Positions 1-12,249 of a stretch of 64,000 nucleotides of DNA are shown here, one piece after another. Source of the stretch: Hofstenia miamia (lineage: Eukaryota > Xenacoelomorpha > Acoela); the NCBI GenBank assembly GCA_004352715.1, contig SCFE01000105.1:665472-729471 (forward strand), written 5' to 3'. A model generated the notes under the pieces. That model had not been told where the DNA came from. It did not search any database and saw only the letters and a program-made list of their open reading frames with translations. Both the position numbers and the translations under genes were made by a program. The stretch's first letter is position 1, and each line of letters opens with the position of its first letter.

Positions 1-221
1 TCCTGACAGGGATTGATCGTAGATGCTTTTCTAGATGATAAAGAAAGGTCAGAATGTATTATTTCATTTTCTCAATAATGTATTAACATAGCAAATTTCA
101 TGCACGCGAAATTGAATATATTTCTCAGATTATTAAATGAACCTAATTTCTTCCTATGGCTGGTTCAGTGTACTGTTTTAATCTGAACAAAATAATTGGG
201 CAAAATATGGATTTTCAGACT

Positions 222-2047
222 TAAATCATTTATCTGTAAGTGTTTCTAAACATGAAAGAACAGCTACACACATCGAATCTGGCTATATATTTAGAGTATT
301 TGGCTTGCAAAGTGTCGATACAATGATAGAAAATGCTAAAAAATTGAATTTAGAAAGCACAATGAAAAGGTTAAGTCTAAACCGAGAATTTATTAAACGC
401 TTAATTGATGCTGTATGTATCTTGGCTAAGCAAGAAGTAACTTTTAGAGGCCACAATGAATCTGATGGCTCTTGAAATAAGAGGAATTATGTCGAATATT
501 TGAATGCTTTAAGAGAATATGATACGGTTTTAAATTTGCATTTTTCTTCCAATTCGTTATTTAAGGGGACATCCCCAATCATTCAAAATGATTTAATTAA
601 AGCCACCTCAACCGTTGTTTTAAGCAAAATTCAAAAAGAAATTGAAAATTCAATTTATGTTTCATTGATGATGGATGAAACAACTGATATAATATCAAAA
701 TCTCAACTTTCCATCGTACTGAGGTATATTTCCCTTAAAGATAAATGTGTCTACGAGCGATTCATTGGCTTTGAAGATATCAGTAGTGATATGTCAGCAA
801 ATAGCCTATGCAAAAAAGTTGAAGAAATCGTAAAAGAATTCAATTGTTCTGAAAAATTGATGGGACAAACCTATGATGGTGCATCCGTTATGAGTGGACA
901 TCTCAACGGTCTTCAAAAAAAAGTTTTGGTTATTTACCCCCATGCAATTTTTACACATTGTTATGCCCATGTTTTAAATTTGGTGCTACACCAGAGTCTG
1001 TGTAGTATTAAGGAATGTAGGATTTTCTTTCAAACTTTAAATGGCTTGACATCATTTTTCTCCAAATATTCTAAAAGAACGTACCATCTGTCAGAGTACA
1101 TGAAAAAAAATTACCAAATGTTTCTCAAACAAGATGGAATTTTACCTCTCGTTTATGTAATACAGTACATTCATACAGAAATTCATTAATCTCATTTTTT
1201 ACAGACTTAGTAGAAAATGGAGATGAATGGGATATGGATACTGTCGTGAAATGCAGATATAGTGCGTTTCTTAAAGATTCGGAAACAATTTTTTTGCTTG
1301 AAATCCTATCAAGAATTTTCTGTTACACTGATGTTCTATCTGACACTTTACAGACTAACTGCACAGATGTTTTATATTGTAAGATCAAAATTACAGAAGT
1401 AAAAAATACCTTAAAAGAGGAAAGAAACAACATTGTTATATTGTTAAACATTATTGAAAAAACACAGAGTGATGGAAGTAATAGATCATCTGAAACATAT
1501 CAACGTCGATTATATTTCGAAATATATGATCATATTGTAAGCCATATAGAAGCTAGATTTTCTTCAATTTTCAAGCTAGAATTTTTCAAGTTTATGGATT
1601 CAACAAACTTTCAATCTTTTATAAGTAGCTTCCCTTCTAATTTAATTAATAACTGAAAATCGAATTATGGAACTTTATTTTTTTACACCAAACTCAGAAA
1701 TGAGCTGACTGTGTTATACAGGTCTGAGGAAATGCAAAATAAAACAGTTATTTTCACGAATGTGTGATGGTGATTTATACCGAGCTTTTTCTGAAGTATT
1801 TAACCTAATTCAGATTATTCTAGTAATTCCTGCTACTACTGCATCTGTAGAACGTTTATTTTCTGCAATGAAAAGAATCAAATCAATTTGCAGAGCAACA
1901 CATAACCAAGAAAGACTTTCTAATCTCAGTTTGCTTTCAATTGAGAAAGAAATATTGCAAAGATTGAGGCAGTCCGGTTCATTTTATGATGAAGTAATAA
2001 AAGAATTTTTGAAAAAGCAAAGACGAATTGAACTAGTGTATAAATAA
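222..2047 (+). pseudogene. hAT transposase (ZMYM1-like, DUF4371 + C-terminal dimerisation domain), broken
   Basis: Cut-and-paste transposase. Open pieces run from about 222 to 475, 500-1189, 1234-1656 and 1760-2047. The first carries the family's HERTATHIESG and FRGHNES blocks. The second has the catalytic-core signature SLMMDETTDIISKSQLSIV and the THCYAHVLNLVL block. The last has the hAT dimerisation signature IPATTASVERLFSAMKRIK. A TGA at about 475 stands where the family normally reads on (S-stop-NKRNY, usually S-L-N-K-G-N), the frame shifts near 1190, and about 100 bp around 1660-1760 are non-coding. It cannot make a full transposase. Family assignment is from remembered ZMYM1-like proteins; the breaks are seen directly. 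Confidence 0.9.
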
Positions 2048-2139
2048 ATTTTGTTCTTGACTTTTTGAAGTGCATTATTTTATGCAGGTCTATAGTTTCC
2101 GTTGAATAAAATTCTTTTTATTGATATAATACACCGCAC

Positions 2140-2412
2140 CAGAGTTGCAAGCTGTTGTAATTTTCAGAAGTTGGGCCAAACCGAACCCTTTCAGAAATCA
2201 AACCAAACCGAACCAAATTATTTATTAATTTAAGCTAATAACGTGAACTTTTTCAAACCGAAAAAACTGCATAATAAGTAAATAGTGAAACGGAATTTAG
2301 AATAAATATTCATTAACAAATTTATACATTTTGAATATTTGGTTCATCATTGACCTATTTTAATTCAAATACAATGATGAAACCAAACTGAACCGAGCCA
2401 CTACTAACTCTG
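2140..2412. mobile_element. Non-autonomous hAT MITE with perfect 8-bp TSD
   Basis: The element starts CAGAGTTGC and ends CTAACTCTG, whose complement is CAGAGTTAG. It is flanked on both sides by CACCGCAC (2132-2139 and 2413-2420), an exact 8-bp duplication as hAT transposition makes. It carries no ORF. Its interior is rich in AAACCGAACC-type motifs. It sits inside the 3' part of the larger hAT element, so it is the younger insertion. Confidence 0.92.
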
Positions 2413-2689
2413 CACCGCACACTAGGCAATGTGGCCCACGCTCCGCCACTGCCCATAACTACTTTCGCATCATTTTTCTAACAATTGTCATATTTCAACA
2501 TCTATCATTAAGCTACCATATCTAAACATTTTGTGCACTTCTACTTCTGAAGCTCCTTGTAAAAGTAAGAACATTCTTTTTTGCAAATCTTTTGTAGTCT
2601 TTGCATTTGGTTATATTAAATCTAAAATGTATTACTTCTATTATTGTTTTTCCTTCTTACAGCTCACACTATTGTGTGAGAACTCTAGC

Positions 2690-3190
2690 TGTTGCTAACA
2701 TTTTGGTAATTCGAATTCCTACAGGTATTTCTTATGTTTACTGCGTCAACTTTTTCGAGGCCTACCGTTACATTCTTCAAATTCCATATTCTCTCTATTT
2801 CCTTTGCCAGCATGCCTGTACTTGTTCATCTAATCTTCCCCTTGCTTTCTACATTCACGTATTTTTTACTTCTATGTCCATTACTGTTCACGTTCTCTCC
2901 ATTTTATCAAACACTACTACGTCTAGACTGCTTCCTTCAATCACCTCTCTAATCTGAATGTTGAAGTCTACAGTATCTTAACCGGTTCTCATTCTTTGTT
3001 ACTCCACGTAGCATATGCTCACACCATTTATCTCTTGCGTCTAACCTAAGCTACCTACTCAAGTTCCAGTATGTCATAAACAGCACTTCTTGCCATGCTT
3101 GTACATATACTCATTCTGCTCTAAATTCTCACATCCTGCTATCAGATGATTGGCTGTCTCGAACTTCCTTCTTACATAGCTTGCACTTTT
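2690..3190 (-). pseudogene. 3' end of an R2-group (restriction-like endonuclease) LINE, eroded
   Basis: On the minus strand a zinc knuckle CKLC is followed by NHLIAGC and then NLEQNEYMYKHGKK, matching the CxxC...HxxxxC knuckle of R2-type ORFs. Further on, in shifting frames, come DKWCEH..RGVTKNEN and KEIERIWNLKNV, which match the DKWYEH / VxENEN and REIxRLWxLKxV blocks of the C-terminal endonuclease region. Many stops and frameshifts show it is dead. The family is recognised from remembered animal sequences; the exact clade is uncertain. Confidence 0.65.
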
Positions 3191-3617
3191 TGTAAGATAA
3201 GATTTTTTATTCATGTAGCATTGCAAATAGTGATGCGCAACTAAAAAGGCAATAATGCATACATGTACAAATTAGAAAAAAATTAAAAACACTTATTTCA
3301 GGTTTTTGTCTACATGCTTCTTCACACAATATTAAGAAAAGGTCTATATGGATCACGATTGGCCAATTGACATAAGTACCGTTGGTCAATATTTTTCGTT
3401 AGTTTCGTTATAATTTGAAAGGTAATGAATTAGTCTCCAGCATCTTTAAAGATTTTTTGAAAGTTACGGTTTGAATAATTTAAATCCAAGAAATTGTCAA
3501 GTTTTAACTATAAACTTTCTAAGTTATTCTAGCAGCTAAGCAGAAATGTAGTTTTTTATTGGGTTTTTGGTATTGTAATAGCAACACTTATGAAAGTAAT
3601 ATACTTGTTTCATTTAG

Positions 3618-3850
3618 AGCAAATGGAATCAGTGAAAAAACAAATGCGTGAAAGAAAAGTTCAGAACATTCTCAATCGACGGAATACGAAAGCCCGTTAT
3701 GAAGAAGAAAAACGTAAATATGCCAAGGTCTACCTGCAACCGATTTGCCAAAATTACCAGCTAGTGGCAAGAGAAATAGATATTCGTAATAAGCGTAAGG
3801 AAGAGCAACTTAAACAAAATAGACGCGGTTTAAAGCGATATTCGCTTTAA
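3618..3850 (+). CDS. Possible terminal exon of an unidentified basic coiled-coil protein
   Basis: An open frame follows an intron-acceptor-like pyrimidine stretch ending TTTAG at about 3617 and stops at TAA 3850. It encodes about 76 residues rich in Lys, Arg and Glu with helical periodicity (blocks RNTKARYEEEKRKYAKVY and NKRKEEQLKQNRRGLKRYSL). Codon usage is more regular than in neighbouring sequence and no transposon motif is seen. I do not recognise the protein. It could be the last exon of a host gene starting before the window, or a chance ORF. No upstream exon was identified. Confidence 0.35.
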
Positions 3851-3929
3851 AAATGACTTGCAATATGTTCAAAATATTAGATTTCTATTATCACTGTGTT
3901 TTCATACTAACAAACAATAATAGGTTAAG

Positions 3930-4198
3930 CCCAATAAACAATAAAACGTTTAGAAGACATCTTATACCACGTCTTAAAATGGTTTAGAATACGTTTAGAA
4001 ATGGCATCTATTTCAGTTGTAGAAGATGTGTTTAAGATGTTTAGAAATGGTTTAGAAGACGTTTGGTGGACACCAGATGACATTCGGCAACGTTTAGGCA
4101 TGATGTTTTATAAGACATTTAGAAGGCGTACCTTAAGACGTCTTACAACGTGTTATACCATTATAAGACAGATATAAAACGTTTTGTTGTTTATTGGG
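3930..4198. mobile_element. EnSpm-type MITE (CCCA...TGGG ends), family 1
   Basis: The left end CCCAATAAACAATAAAACG and the complement of the right end CCCAATAAACAACAAAACG match at all but one base over about 22 bp. AG flanks both sides (3928-3929 and 4199-4200), a 2-bp target duplication. The interior reiterates GTTTAGAA-like motifs, as in the subterminal arrays of CACTA/EnSpm elements. No ORF. Confidence 0.75.
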
Positions 4199-4503
4199 AG
4201 TCTATATCAAATTATATTCCTTTAGAAAAAATTTCATATAAGCATATCTTCTATAAATCGATGACATTATAACCATAAATTAACCCTATACCCACAAGCG
4301 TAACAAACCGTTTTATCCATATCTTTGAACAATTTTATCAAAAACTTAAGTAATATAGAAAACCCTTGATTGAGTTTGTGCGCACTCACTCAATGATGAA
4401 GTTTTGATCTAACAAATATTCCAGTGCCTGAAGTATATAATATATATTTTTTCAATACGAAATCTGATTTTTGTAAAAAATATTGAAATTCTTTCCACAC
4501 ATA

Positions 4504-4922
4504 GTGTTCAGATGATGAGGCGGGTTGATGCCCAAGGAAATAACACTACCCTAAGATATTTATTTTTGAAAAAAAACAGTGCGAGTTCTGTTCAGACACG
4601 CTGTGCGCATTTCAAAGGTTGTCGTGCCGTAAGATTCGCAACAAATCGCAAATTAATGTCGAAAATGAAGGAAGAGACAATTCTCTATCTTGTGGTGCTT
4701 TCAGATTTTAAATTTTTTCATTAGTTCGTGAATTAGTGTTAACCTTTTTTCAACTGGGAATATTTCAATTGCTGTGATGGCTCCCCAAATAATTTTGAAA
4801 CTCCTACGCACGACTTTGCAACGCTCCTAAACGGGACTCACATAGCTTGTCTTCAAAAAACCAAAATATTTTAGGGTAGTTGTTGTTCCCATGGACATTA
4901 GACCACCTCATTATCTGAACTC
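4504..4922. mobile_element. mariner/pogo-type MITE with TA duplication
   Basis: The left end GTGTTCAGATGATGAGG and the complement of the right end GAGTTCAGATAATGAGG continue as imperfect inverted repeats for about 70 bp through a shared ACTACCCTAA-ATATTT block. TA flanks both sides (4502-4503, 4923-4924). The 70-codon ORF at 4512-4724 is just element sequence. Superfamily is inferred from the TA duplication only. Confidence 0.65.
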
Positions 4923-5843
4923 TAGGTATGGAAAAAATCGGAATATTATTTTATAAAAAAGGGATTATCATTGAAAGAAATTCTTATTTAGATGCACTTC
5001 AGGCACAAGAATAAGTTTTAGCACAAATCTTCATCATTGCATGACACACCTGATGGTGGCATGTGTAAGTCATGGTAAAATACATCCAAATCTACCATTA
5101 ATTTTTCGATGACATTTGGTATATTTTAAAATATGACAGCCATCTAGACTGAAGCATCGCATTCTAGGTTTCGAAAGTACATTGTGAATAGAGAGGTAAA
5201 CATATCTAACGCATCGAAAATTGTCGTTTTATTCACATCTTTAATTCTGCTACAAATCGGTTTGAACAATAGATATATTATAGATATCCTATAGAACTGC
5301 TATGCTCGATCAAAAAATCTATTTCTATGTTGATTACACAGATTTACAAAATCCTTTCTATCAAAAATTCACACTGATATCTTCAAATAATTGAAGTGTG
5401 ATATTTCTAATGCAACATCTATAAATAGCATTTCGCATTGTGCTTAAATATAAGGAAAGGCATATTTGTACGTGGAAAGCAAAGTATTGTGTAACAGGTT
5501 CCCTAATGCAGTGAATTGGGATCCATTGTATTGAAAACTATATTAAAAATTATGAAAATGTGAATTCAGGATTTGTTGAATATCCAGGTACAATTTCAAA
5601 ATTTTCTGAGATGAAAAGAGATTTTTTCTGTATCCTGTTTTTGATTCTTCAACAAACTAAAAAAAATTGATGATGTTCTAGAAGTCTTCAGTGATGTGTT
5701 TTCATCTTGCCTTTACCACAAACAATCTCTAAAATTTTGACAGGAAAGCATTTGTGAATCTGGGTAATAAGATATAGAAATGGATTCTTCGATTGAACAT
5801 AAAAGCTCTAAAAGATGTCTATCCATTTCTATAATATATATAC

Positions 5844-5875
<32 letters not shown>

Positions 5876-7964
5876 TATAGAAATGGATAATACTGTCCAA
5901 ACGGATTTGTAACTGAAGTAATCAAGATTTAACCAACAATTTCTGATTCCTTAAGCCAGATTGCCTATCCAGTGTTGGGAAAAAATCCGATTTCATTTAA
6001 AAAAACATTTTGTGAAATAATATAGTCAGTAGTAACTGGAAATTGTAGCATTTAAGATGCATTGAAGTTAAAAATCACGAATTTAAAATTTTTCAGCGCG
6101 AACTAAGACCAGGCAGCTGCGTTCTTTTGAGTGGATCATCCGAAAGGACGAAAATTTCCTACAAGATTAGCAGTGAACAGAAGAGAATTAACTGTATTAT
6201 GTCGCATACTCCTTCAGTAATCGAGTACTGTAAATAAATAAAAAATAGCTCAGGTAAAATGCAGAAAGACAATTTTATGAAATTTGAAATCTCAAATTTC
6301 CAACATATAGACACTTTATTAGCAATTCGTATTGAAATGCTTAAACATGGTCAGAAATGTTTTATTATTGTTATATCAATTTGTTCCTGAATGCTTCAAT
6401 GTAAGCATCGGTTATGTTTCACATAAAAGAACTTCTCTACTCCCTTCATACTTAATGAGCTTTCTTTGATTATGAATTATATTTCTACATGTTTTTTCTT
6501 TTAATTACTACAAAATAATATTACTAATCAATTCTATACTTTAATCATGGCCGTACGATATGAGGTACAACAAACAATAATGAAGCAATACATAAAATTA
6601 ACACAGTAATATCAAGTTGCTAAAAAATTGCTAAGACTTCCATGTACCACAATGTTCTTGAAAAAAAATCAATGCTTCCATGAAAATTGTGAAAATTTAA
6701 AAGTGCCACAGTGGAAATTGATTGGAATCTCAATATAATCTAGAAACTTGGAAAATCAGGGAAGTTCTTAAATATATTTTTTTTGGAATGGAAATTAATG
6801 ACTCTCATTTACTCTATATTAATTTGCGTAGATTTTAGAGTCGCCTACAACAATCTATTAATTAATTGTTTGAAACTACTCTAACTTAGGTAAATAAATA
6901 CCAAAATACTTCAAATCTTAAAATGCGATTCATGTTAGCCACAACCTAAAGATAAAATTGTAAAGTAACCAAAAACGTTTGTTTGTATAAACTTGCAAAT
7001 CGAAAAGCAGAAGAAACACAGTGAAAAAAATAGAATAACTTAGTTGCTACAAACACCGCCAAAATTTCATGACTTTATAAATATTTGAGATGCTCTTCAA
7101 TTAACAATTCTCATGTAACATGCACTATAAGCAGCTTGCAATGACAAGATCAACTTAGTTTTCAGGAGGTTCATTATTATTAAAATCACTAATAAAAAAT
7201 TTATATTGAGCCATACTTTCGCCATAGCAATAATGGGGTATTAATTTATTTAATGTTGCTTTTATTAATTTCAAAATATGTAATCCAATCTAGTATTCAA
7301 TTTCAATGAAAAGTAAAATTCAAAATGTATATTTAAATCTTAAATTTTGCTTAAAAATGAATTTTTCTGTCACGGATTTTAATACACTGCTACAATTTTT
7401 TCTCTTTATACTAAAATGTCTTTCAATAAATATGTTGGGTTTGTTCTTTAGTTTTCCATTGTTTTCATCGCAATTTTGAAATAAGTTTTACCTTGTTGCT
7501 TGAAACAACTTCAATTCTCAATTCATAGTAAAATTGCAAAATTGTGATTTTTGGATTCGGACATAATAAAATTAACAGGGCGCTAATATCATAAGAAACT
7601 CAACTATTTAAACTCCATATAAGTATATTATGATTATGGTTTATGACAATTGTAGGAATTAGTTTACTACAAAGCTTACAAATAAGCAAAGAAATGAATT
7701 TGTTGGAGTTTTGGCAGAGCAATTATCAATTTCCACGCATAATCAATGTCACGCCAGTCAGAAACAGATTTGTTTCTTGTAGGTGGACAATTAACCTATT
7801 TCAAACATTGATGGACATTGGCCGAAAATTAATGCCCATGCCCAGGCAAATCCCGTTTGGTCTATTTATATCATAGTCATTTTCAGCCCATTTTGTGATC
7901 GTTGGCAAAAACATTTCTTGAATTTTTTTGTTTGCTTGACCAATATTCACTATATTAGATTATA
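4923..7964. other. AT-rich non-coding stretch, nothing recognised
   Basis: No ORF over 80 codons and no protein motif was found here, apart from the AT-rich palindrome at 5820-5889. A 77-codon ORF at 7643-7876 shows no recognisable features. This may be intron or intergenic sequence. Confidence 0.5.
5820..5889. repeat. Perfect palindrome around an AT/ACAT dinucleotide tract
   Basis: Arms TATCCATTTCTATAATATAT and its exact complement enclose a TATACATATA tract, which would form a long hairpin. A third copy of the arm motif (ATAGAAATGGATTC) lies about 45 bp upstream in the same orientation as the right arm. Confidence 0.8.
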
Positions 7965-8134
7965 CAGGCAACTCCGCCTAAGTCGGATCGACTTCGACCA
8001 ATGAAAATAATCCGATTTACAAGAAATCCGAGGTATAATTTTGTGTGTGTACATATTGTAGTTTGTCTGTTCTTTATTAATAGAGTTACGCGAAAATCCG
8101 ACTTAGTCACATCCGACTTAGGCGAGGTTTTCTG
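7965..8134. mobile_element. pogo/Tigger-like MITE, copy 1
   Basis: Ends CAGGCAACTCCGCCTAAGTCGGA and, on the other strand, CAGAAAACCTCGCCTAAGTCGGA. TA is duplicated on both sides (7963-7964, 8135-8136). The interior is AT-rich with a second internal CGACTTAGTC copy. A longer relative lies at 26193-26472. Confidence 0.85.
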
Positions 8135-8249
8135 TAGCGTTTGATACTATTGTAATAAACAAAATTTAATATTGATTTTTCAACAGATTGCATTTAAGTT
8201 AATCAGGATTCACTACATTTGAGTTGATTTGCATGCACTATTTGTAAGT

Positions 8250-9963
8250 CGTCCCATTTTTCTGACACCTCGGTCCAAGCTCTCCGCAGTGGTATCTCGG
8301 ATTGTTGAAGCACTTGAAATTTTCTATTCGCATCTGAAAAAACATAAATATGTTTTAAGTACATGTATATTTATGGTTAGAATACTGATTTATATTCGGA
8401 TTCGTTTCGGATCGCAAACTAAAATTCTTCTAAAAATTCGAATCGGATCCTGATCATGAAGTTTCAGATCCGGATCAGATCGGATCCAACAATTTTGAAT
8501 CCGATTCCATCTCTGGTCCCCCCCGTTTGGTTTTCAAAATTAATTTTGATTGGGCAAATAAATAAAAAATTTAAAATGCATTTCTTTACGATCTATTTTT
8601 TCAATATTTTCAAAAATGTTGGTCATGAGAGTCATGAATAAGATGCTCCCCCGTTAGAAATTGAATTTATTCTTACGAATGTTTGAAATAAGTCATCGCG
8701 ATTGATATTCATTAAATTTTTAAAAACTTCTAATCTGATCTCCAAGATTTCATGACGAATTCAACTTTGACAATTTTTTCCTTACGACTATTCTCATTCT
8801 TGTTGTCTTTATAGGTAATATTCAGGCCCGTAGCATACATGGTAGTCAGGTAGTCAGTGACTACCATAAATATTAATAAAAGAATGATGCAAATTTCAAT
8901 TTTATTTCTTCAGATTATATTTGATTATTGTATTGATGCTGATGTATATTCAAATTATAGTTTATAGTGAAAATTCCTCTGCTTATTAGAAATTCAAAAA
9001 TTCTATGTAAATGCAATTTTAAGAGCACACAAATTTTGAATTTACACGCAAGAACCTGAACTTCTAATATTAGATCACCAATTCACCATTTGTACCCCAT
9101 ACGCGGCAAAATGATGAATTCCGATCTAGTCAGATTTTAAACTGACTACTACCCGCATATTTAGTGAATAGCAGAAGCGCGCTCAACACATTTCTGATTG
9201 GTGGATAATAGATAATATGCTAACAGCTATGAAATTACTCCACTTGTGGCAAAATTCAGCATTAATAGTAGTTAGATTTAAAATTGACAACTATCAGATA
9301 TATTGATTTAATATGACAACGCCATTGGATGGATGGTTAAATATCGCAGGGCGACAATACCATTGTAGAACCAGTATAAAAAAGCTGACAATATTCTGTT
9401 TCAGATAATAACTTAGAGTTTTAAAATGAATAAAAGACAATAAATATGAACTCTGCGTTTTAAAATTAAGATGACACGGGCCCAGGATTTGAAATTTCTG
9501 CAAAATCTATCTAGAATTGTTCAAAATTTTATTAAATAAATATGCATTTTCTTAAGTTTAAAATATTATATCAACTATTATATTCAATTGACTAATTATA
9601 CATTAAAAAGTAAATACACGTCAACAATAGTTGCAATTAACTCAAAAATTGTCTTAGTAATAGTTAAAAACCTTTTCCAGCAGTGGACACATATTTATTT
9701 GAAGCCGATTACTTTTGATTTGATGCCATCACAAGCTAATTTTATTGTTAAAAAGTGAAGTTGATACAAAAATATTATCATTTTAGTATTTTCAATTATA
9801 TGATTAAATTTTATATTTACAAAAATTTTATAATGGTTTTGGATATGACGGCTTTGCGCCGGACCTGGGCCTGAATATTACAAATTGCAACTGGCCGGGC
9901 CGGGATGGGTTTGATTTTTGGGTTAGTGTTTCAGGCCCGGTTACAGCTCCGAATTTTTGTTTT

Positions 9964-10012
<49 letters not shown>

Positions 10013-10107
10013 AAAAATATTTATAAATATATATATATATATTGAACAAATAATTTTGTATTGCTTTGCTTTGACTACTATAAATTTTTAGGCTTGATAC
10101 GGGCCTG
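8250..10107 (+). repeat. Composite hAT-like repeat, copy 1 (inverted partner at 31100-33085)
   Basis: This stretch is nearly the reverse complement of much of 31100-33085, including an identical 61-codon chance ORF at 8456-8641. An inner unit starts CAGGCCCGTAGCATAC at 8826 and ends GACCTGGGCCTG at about 9874. The right end at 10107, read from the other strand, is CAGGCCCGTATCAAGCC, the same terminus as copy 2. Subunits repeat a TAGTAGTCA...TGACTACT motif. No protein is encoded. The left end relative to copy 2 is truncated near 8250. Confidence 0.75.
9969..10008. repeat. (AT)n microsatellite
   Basis: About 20 AT units inside the composite repeat. The inverted copy has its own (AT)n at the matching place (31231-31280). 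Confidence 0.95.
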
Positions 10108-10278
10108 GTAATATTTACCATATTTCTTGTCCCATAAATATAATAAAAGTATGTTTTGTACAATGTCTCTAGAATTTGCTTTTGAAACAATTTTCATTGA
10201 CGTTCCCGCTAAAACTACACAATACATCCTTCAAATGAAAATAGTCATAATTTTCACATGTTATTTTAACATTTTGGC

Positions 10279-10558
10279 AGTTACTGGCGAGGATGGATAT
10301 CGTTCTTCCATTGGAGAAAGGTCTATGTCTGTGCCATTCGGTGCAGAAAATTCAATTAATGCTCAGATTCGATCCTCACGAGACCGCTCATTTCTTACAA
10401 ATTTAAGGAGTGAAAGAAAGCAACACGAGCTTGTACAGTCAATGAGGGAAATAACTGATGCTGATGAAAAGATTAAATCAATGTTAAGCAAAACAGCAAA
10501 CATTAAATTGACTGCAAAATTGTTTGAAGAAAGACTTATATCAAAGAAAAGATATTAA
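10279..10558 (+). CDS. Possible terminal exon, unidentified Ser/Arg- and Lys-rich protein
   Basis: A pyrimidine-rich stretch ending TTTTGGCAG (about 10279) precedes an open frame to TAA at 10558. It encodes about 92 residues: VTGEDGYRSSIGERSMSVPFG, then a hydrophilic, probably helical region containing SSRDRSFLTNLRSERKQHEL and ending KLFEERLISKKRY. A candidate AATAAA lies near 10690. The frame also extends upstream to an ATG at 10127, but that part looks like translated intron. No family recognised. It could be the 3' exon of a host gene; the other exons were not found. Confidence 0.4.
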
Positions 10559-12249
10559 TTTTTGACTGAATTCTTTGAATTTCAATTGTTTCTAATGTAA
10601 TACAGATTGAATCACTAAATTTAAATATCATTGTTTCACATTTAAACTTAATTTAAAAGTTTTCACACTGTTTTCGACTACATTTTCAAATAAAAAGAGG
10701 AAGCTTTTCTGATTTCTCCAGTGACCTTAAAAGAGTGAAAAATTAACAATTGATATAAGTATAAAACTGTAAATATATATGTAAGCGTTATAGGTCTTAG
10801 AAGCCTGTCATTAGATTTCTGTAAGATAACCATTCAGTTCAATGGCACTTACTGGACCTAGGAGTAAGATTTGCACTGAGACTGGGAACGCGAACGTATC
10901 AGTAAACTAAATAGGGGCGCAAGACATTTTCTTGGGATGTTAGAGAACAAAGACTTAAATTGATGTCTTAACAAAATATTTCTAAAGCACATCAAACATC
11001 ATACAATATCAAATCCTTATGACATGCACAACCTAAGCAGATACCATCTAAATATACTCATATATTCCTTTACTGGTTGAATATTGCATCATATTATAAA
11101 TATGTCATAAATGCGATTTACATTGGTGTAAAACAACACAAAAATTTGTATTTTTCATTTTCCTATAAATGGAGTTGTTCTGCTTTTTGATAAGGTAGTT
11201 TTACTTCGTTTATAACAAAAAAACTATAATCTATAGGATTTACACTTGAAATTTTTAGACTTCATAAAAACAAAAAAACTCTTTTATTTGTCTAATTTGC
11301 GAAGGGACACTCCAAATAAATTTGAGGGATTTTCGGTTTACAAAGTCGTTCAAACGTAAATGTCAGTTGAGAAGTTTGACACATCCCACGAGAGGAGTAA
11401 TTATGCTTGGATATTTTAATAAATTTTTAAGCATATTTATTTGTATACTTACATATATATTATTCAATGCTAAATGAGGTGAAATGCCACAACAATGTAA
11501 ACCATAATGATTGATAATGCTACTCACTTAGTTATATATTTTTCAACTATACTGAAAAATGAAAAACCCATGCAAGTTAAGAAAAAAAATTGATATATAG
11601 AAAGTATCAAAACTGCGATTTGCTAGAAATGTAGTCAAAAAATGTTCAAAAATTGTTTGAAATTTTCATTACACAATATCAGCTTCTTTGCAACGCTATG
11701 TGTAATTTACTAAATTATAACCGGCGGGACGGTATTAGCTGCTGCCAGCAAACTACCGTCCACAGCCCTAAAATTTGCTGCCGGTTCCAACTCTGCTCTA
11801 CTGACGCTCGTAGATGTACTATACCATATGCATGTTAAGCAATCAATTTTTACATGTATATCCTGTGAAAAATGCATTTGATAATTGATTGCACTGGGTT
11901 TTCAGAAGCCATATTGGAGGAGTTAAAGCAGTACAGAGACATCTTGCATTTGTGATTGGCCATAGGGATGCCATACTTACAAATATTTCCTCTTTATATC
12001 AAACAATGAATAATTCAATCTCAGATGGATGATATATCTTTGAAAATTGAATCCTGCCGAAAGGCTTTTCCAATCAGCAAATCCCCTGATAATTCGAGTG
12101 TATCAGAATTAGTGGAATAAAGGAAGCGAATCAAGCAAATTCTAGTGGGAGACTAAATGAGGAAAAATCAATTGTGTTGACTATTTTTCAACACATTCAA
12201 TGTGGGCATTTTTAAGGATTTTTAATAATTTTAACAAAAACATGCAAAT
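10559..12249. other. Non-coding stretch with one GC-rich inverted repeat
   Basis: No supported gene. At 11719-11787 a GC-rich island contains AACCGGCGGGACGGTA opposed by TACCGTCC and GCCGGTT, an interrupted inverted repeat that stands out from the AT-rich surroundings. A 47-codon frame near 11890-12030 begins after a TTTTCAG but has no identifiable content. Confidence 0.4.

Larger units (their letters stand above)
1..2451 (+). mobile_element. hAT DNA transposon, ZMYM1-like, 5' end outside window
   Basis: The transposase remnant at 222-2047 is followed by a 3' terminus whose last bases read CTCCGCCACTG. On the other strand this is CAGTGGCGGAG, a typical hAT inverted-repeat start. The 5' terminus lies before the window, so the second inverted repeat and the target duplication cannot be checked. 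A 273-bp hAT MITE is nested in the 3' untranslated part. Termini and transposase agree on the superfamily. Confidence 0.8.

Noticed and set aside
4512-4724. 70-codon ORF
   Set aside because: Lies wholly inside a TA-flanked MITE and overlaps its inverted repeat.
8456-8641. 61-codon ORF found identically at 8.5 and 32.7 kb
   Set aside because: Identity reflects the shared composite repeat; the sequence is repeat-derived, without protein features.
11890-12030. 47-codon frame after TTTTCAG, possible exon
   Set aside because: Too short, unrecognised and no partner exon; not enough support.
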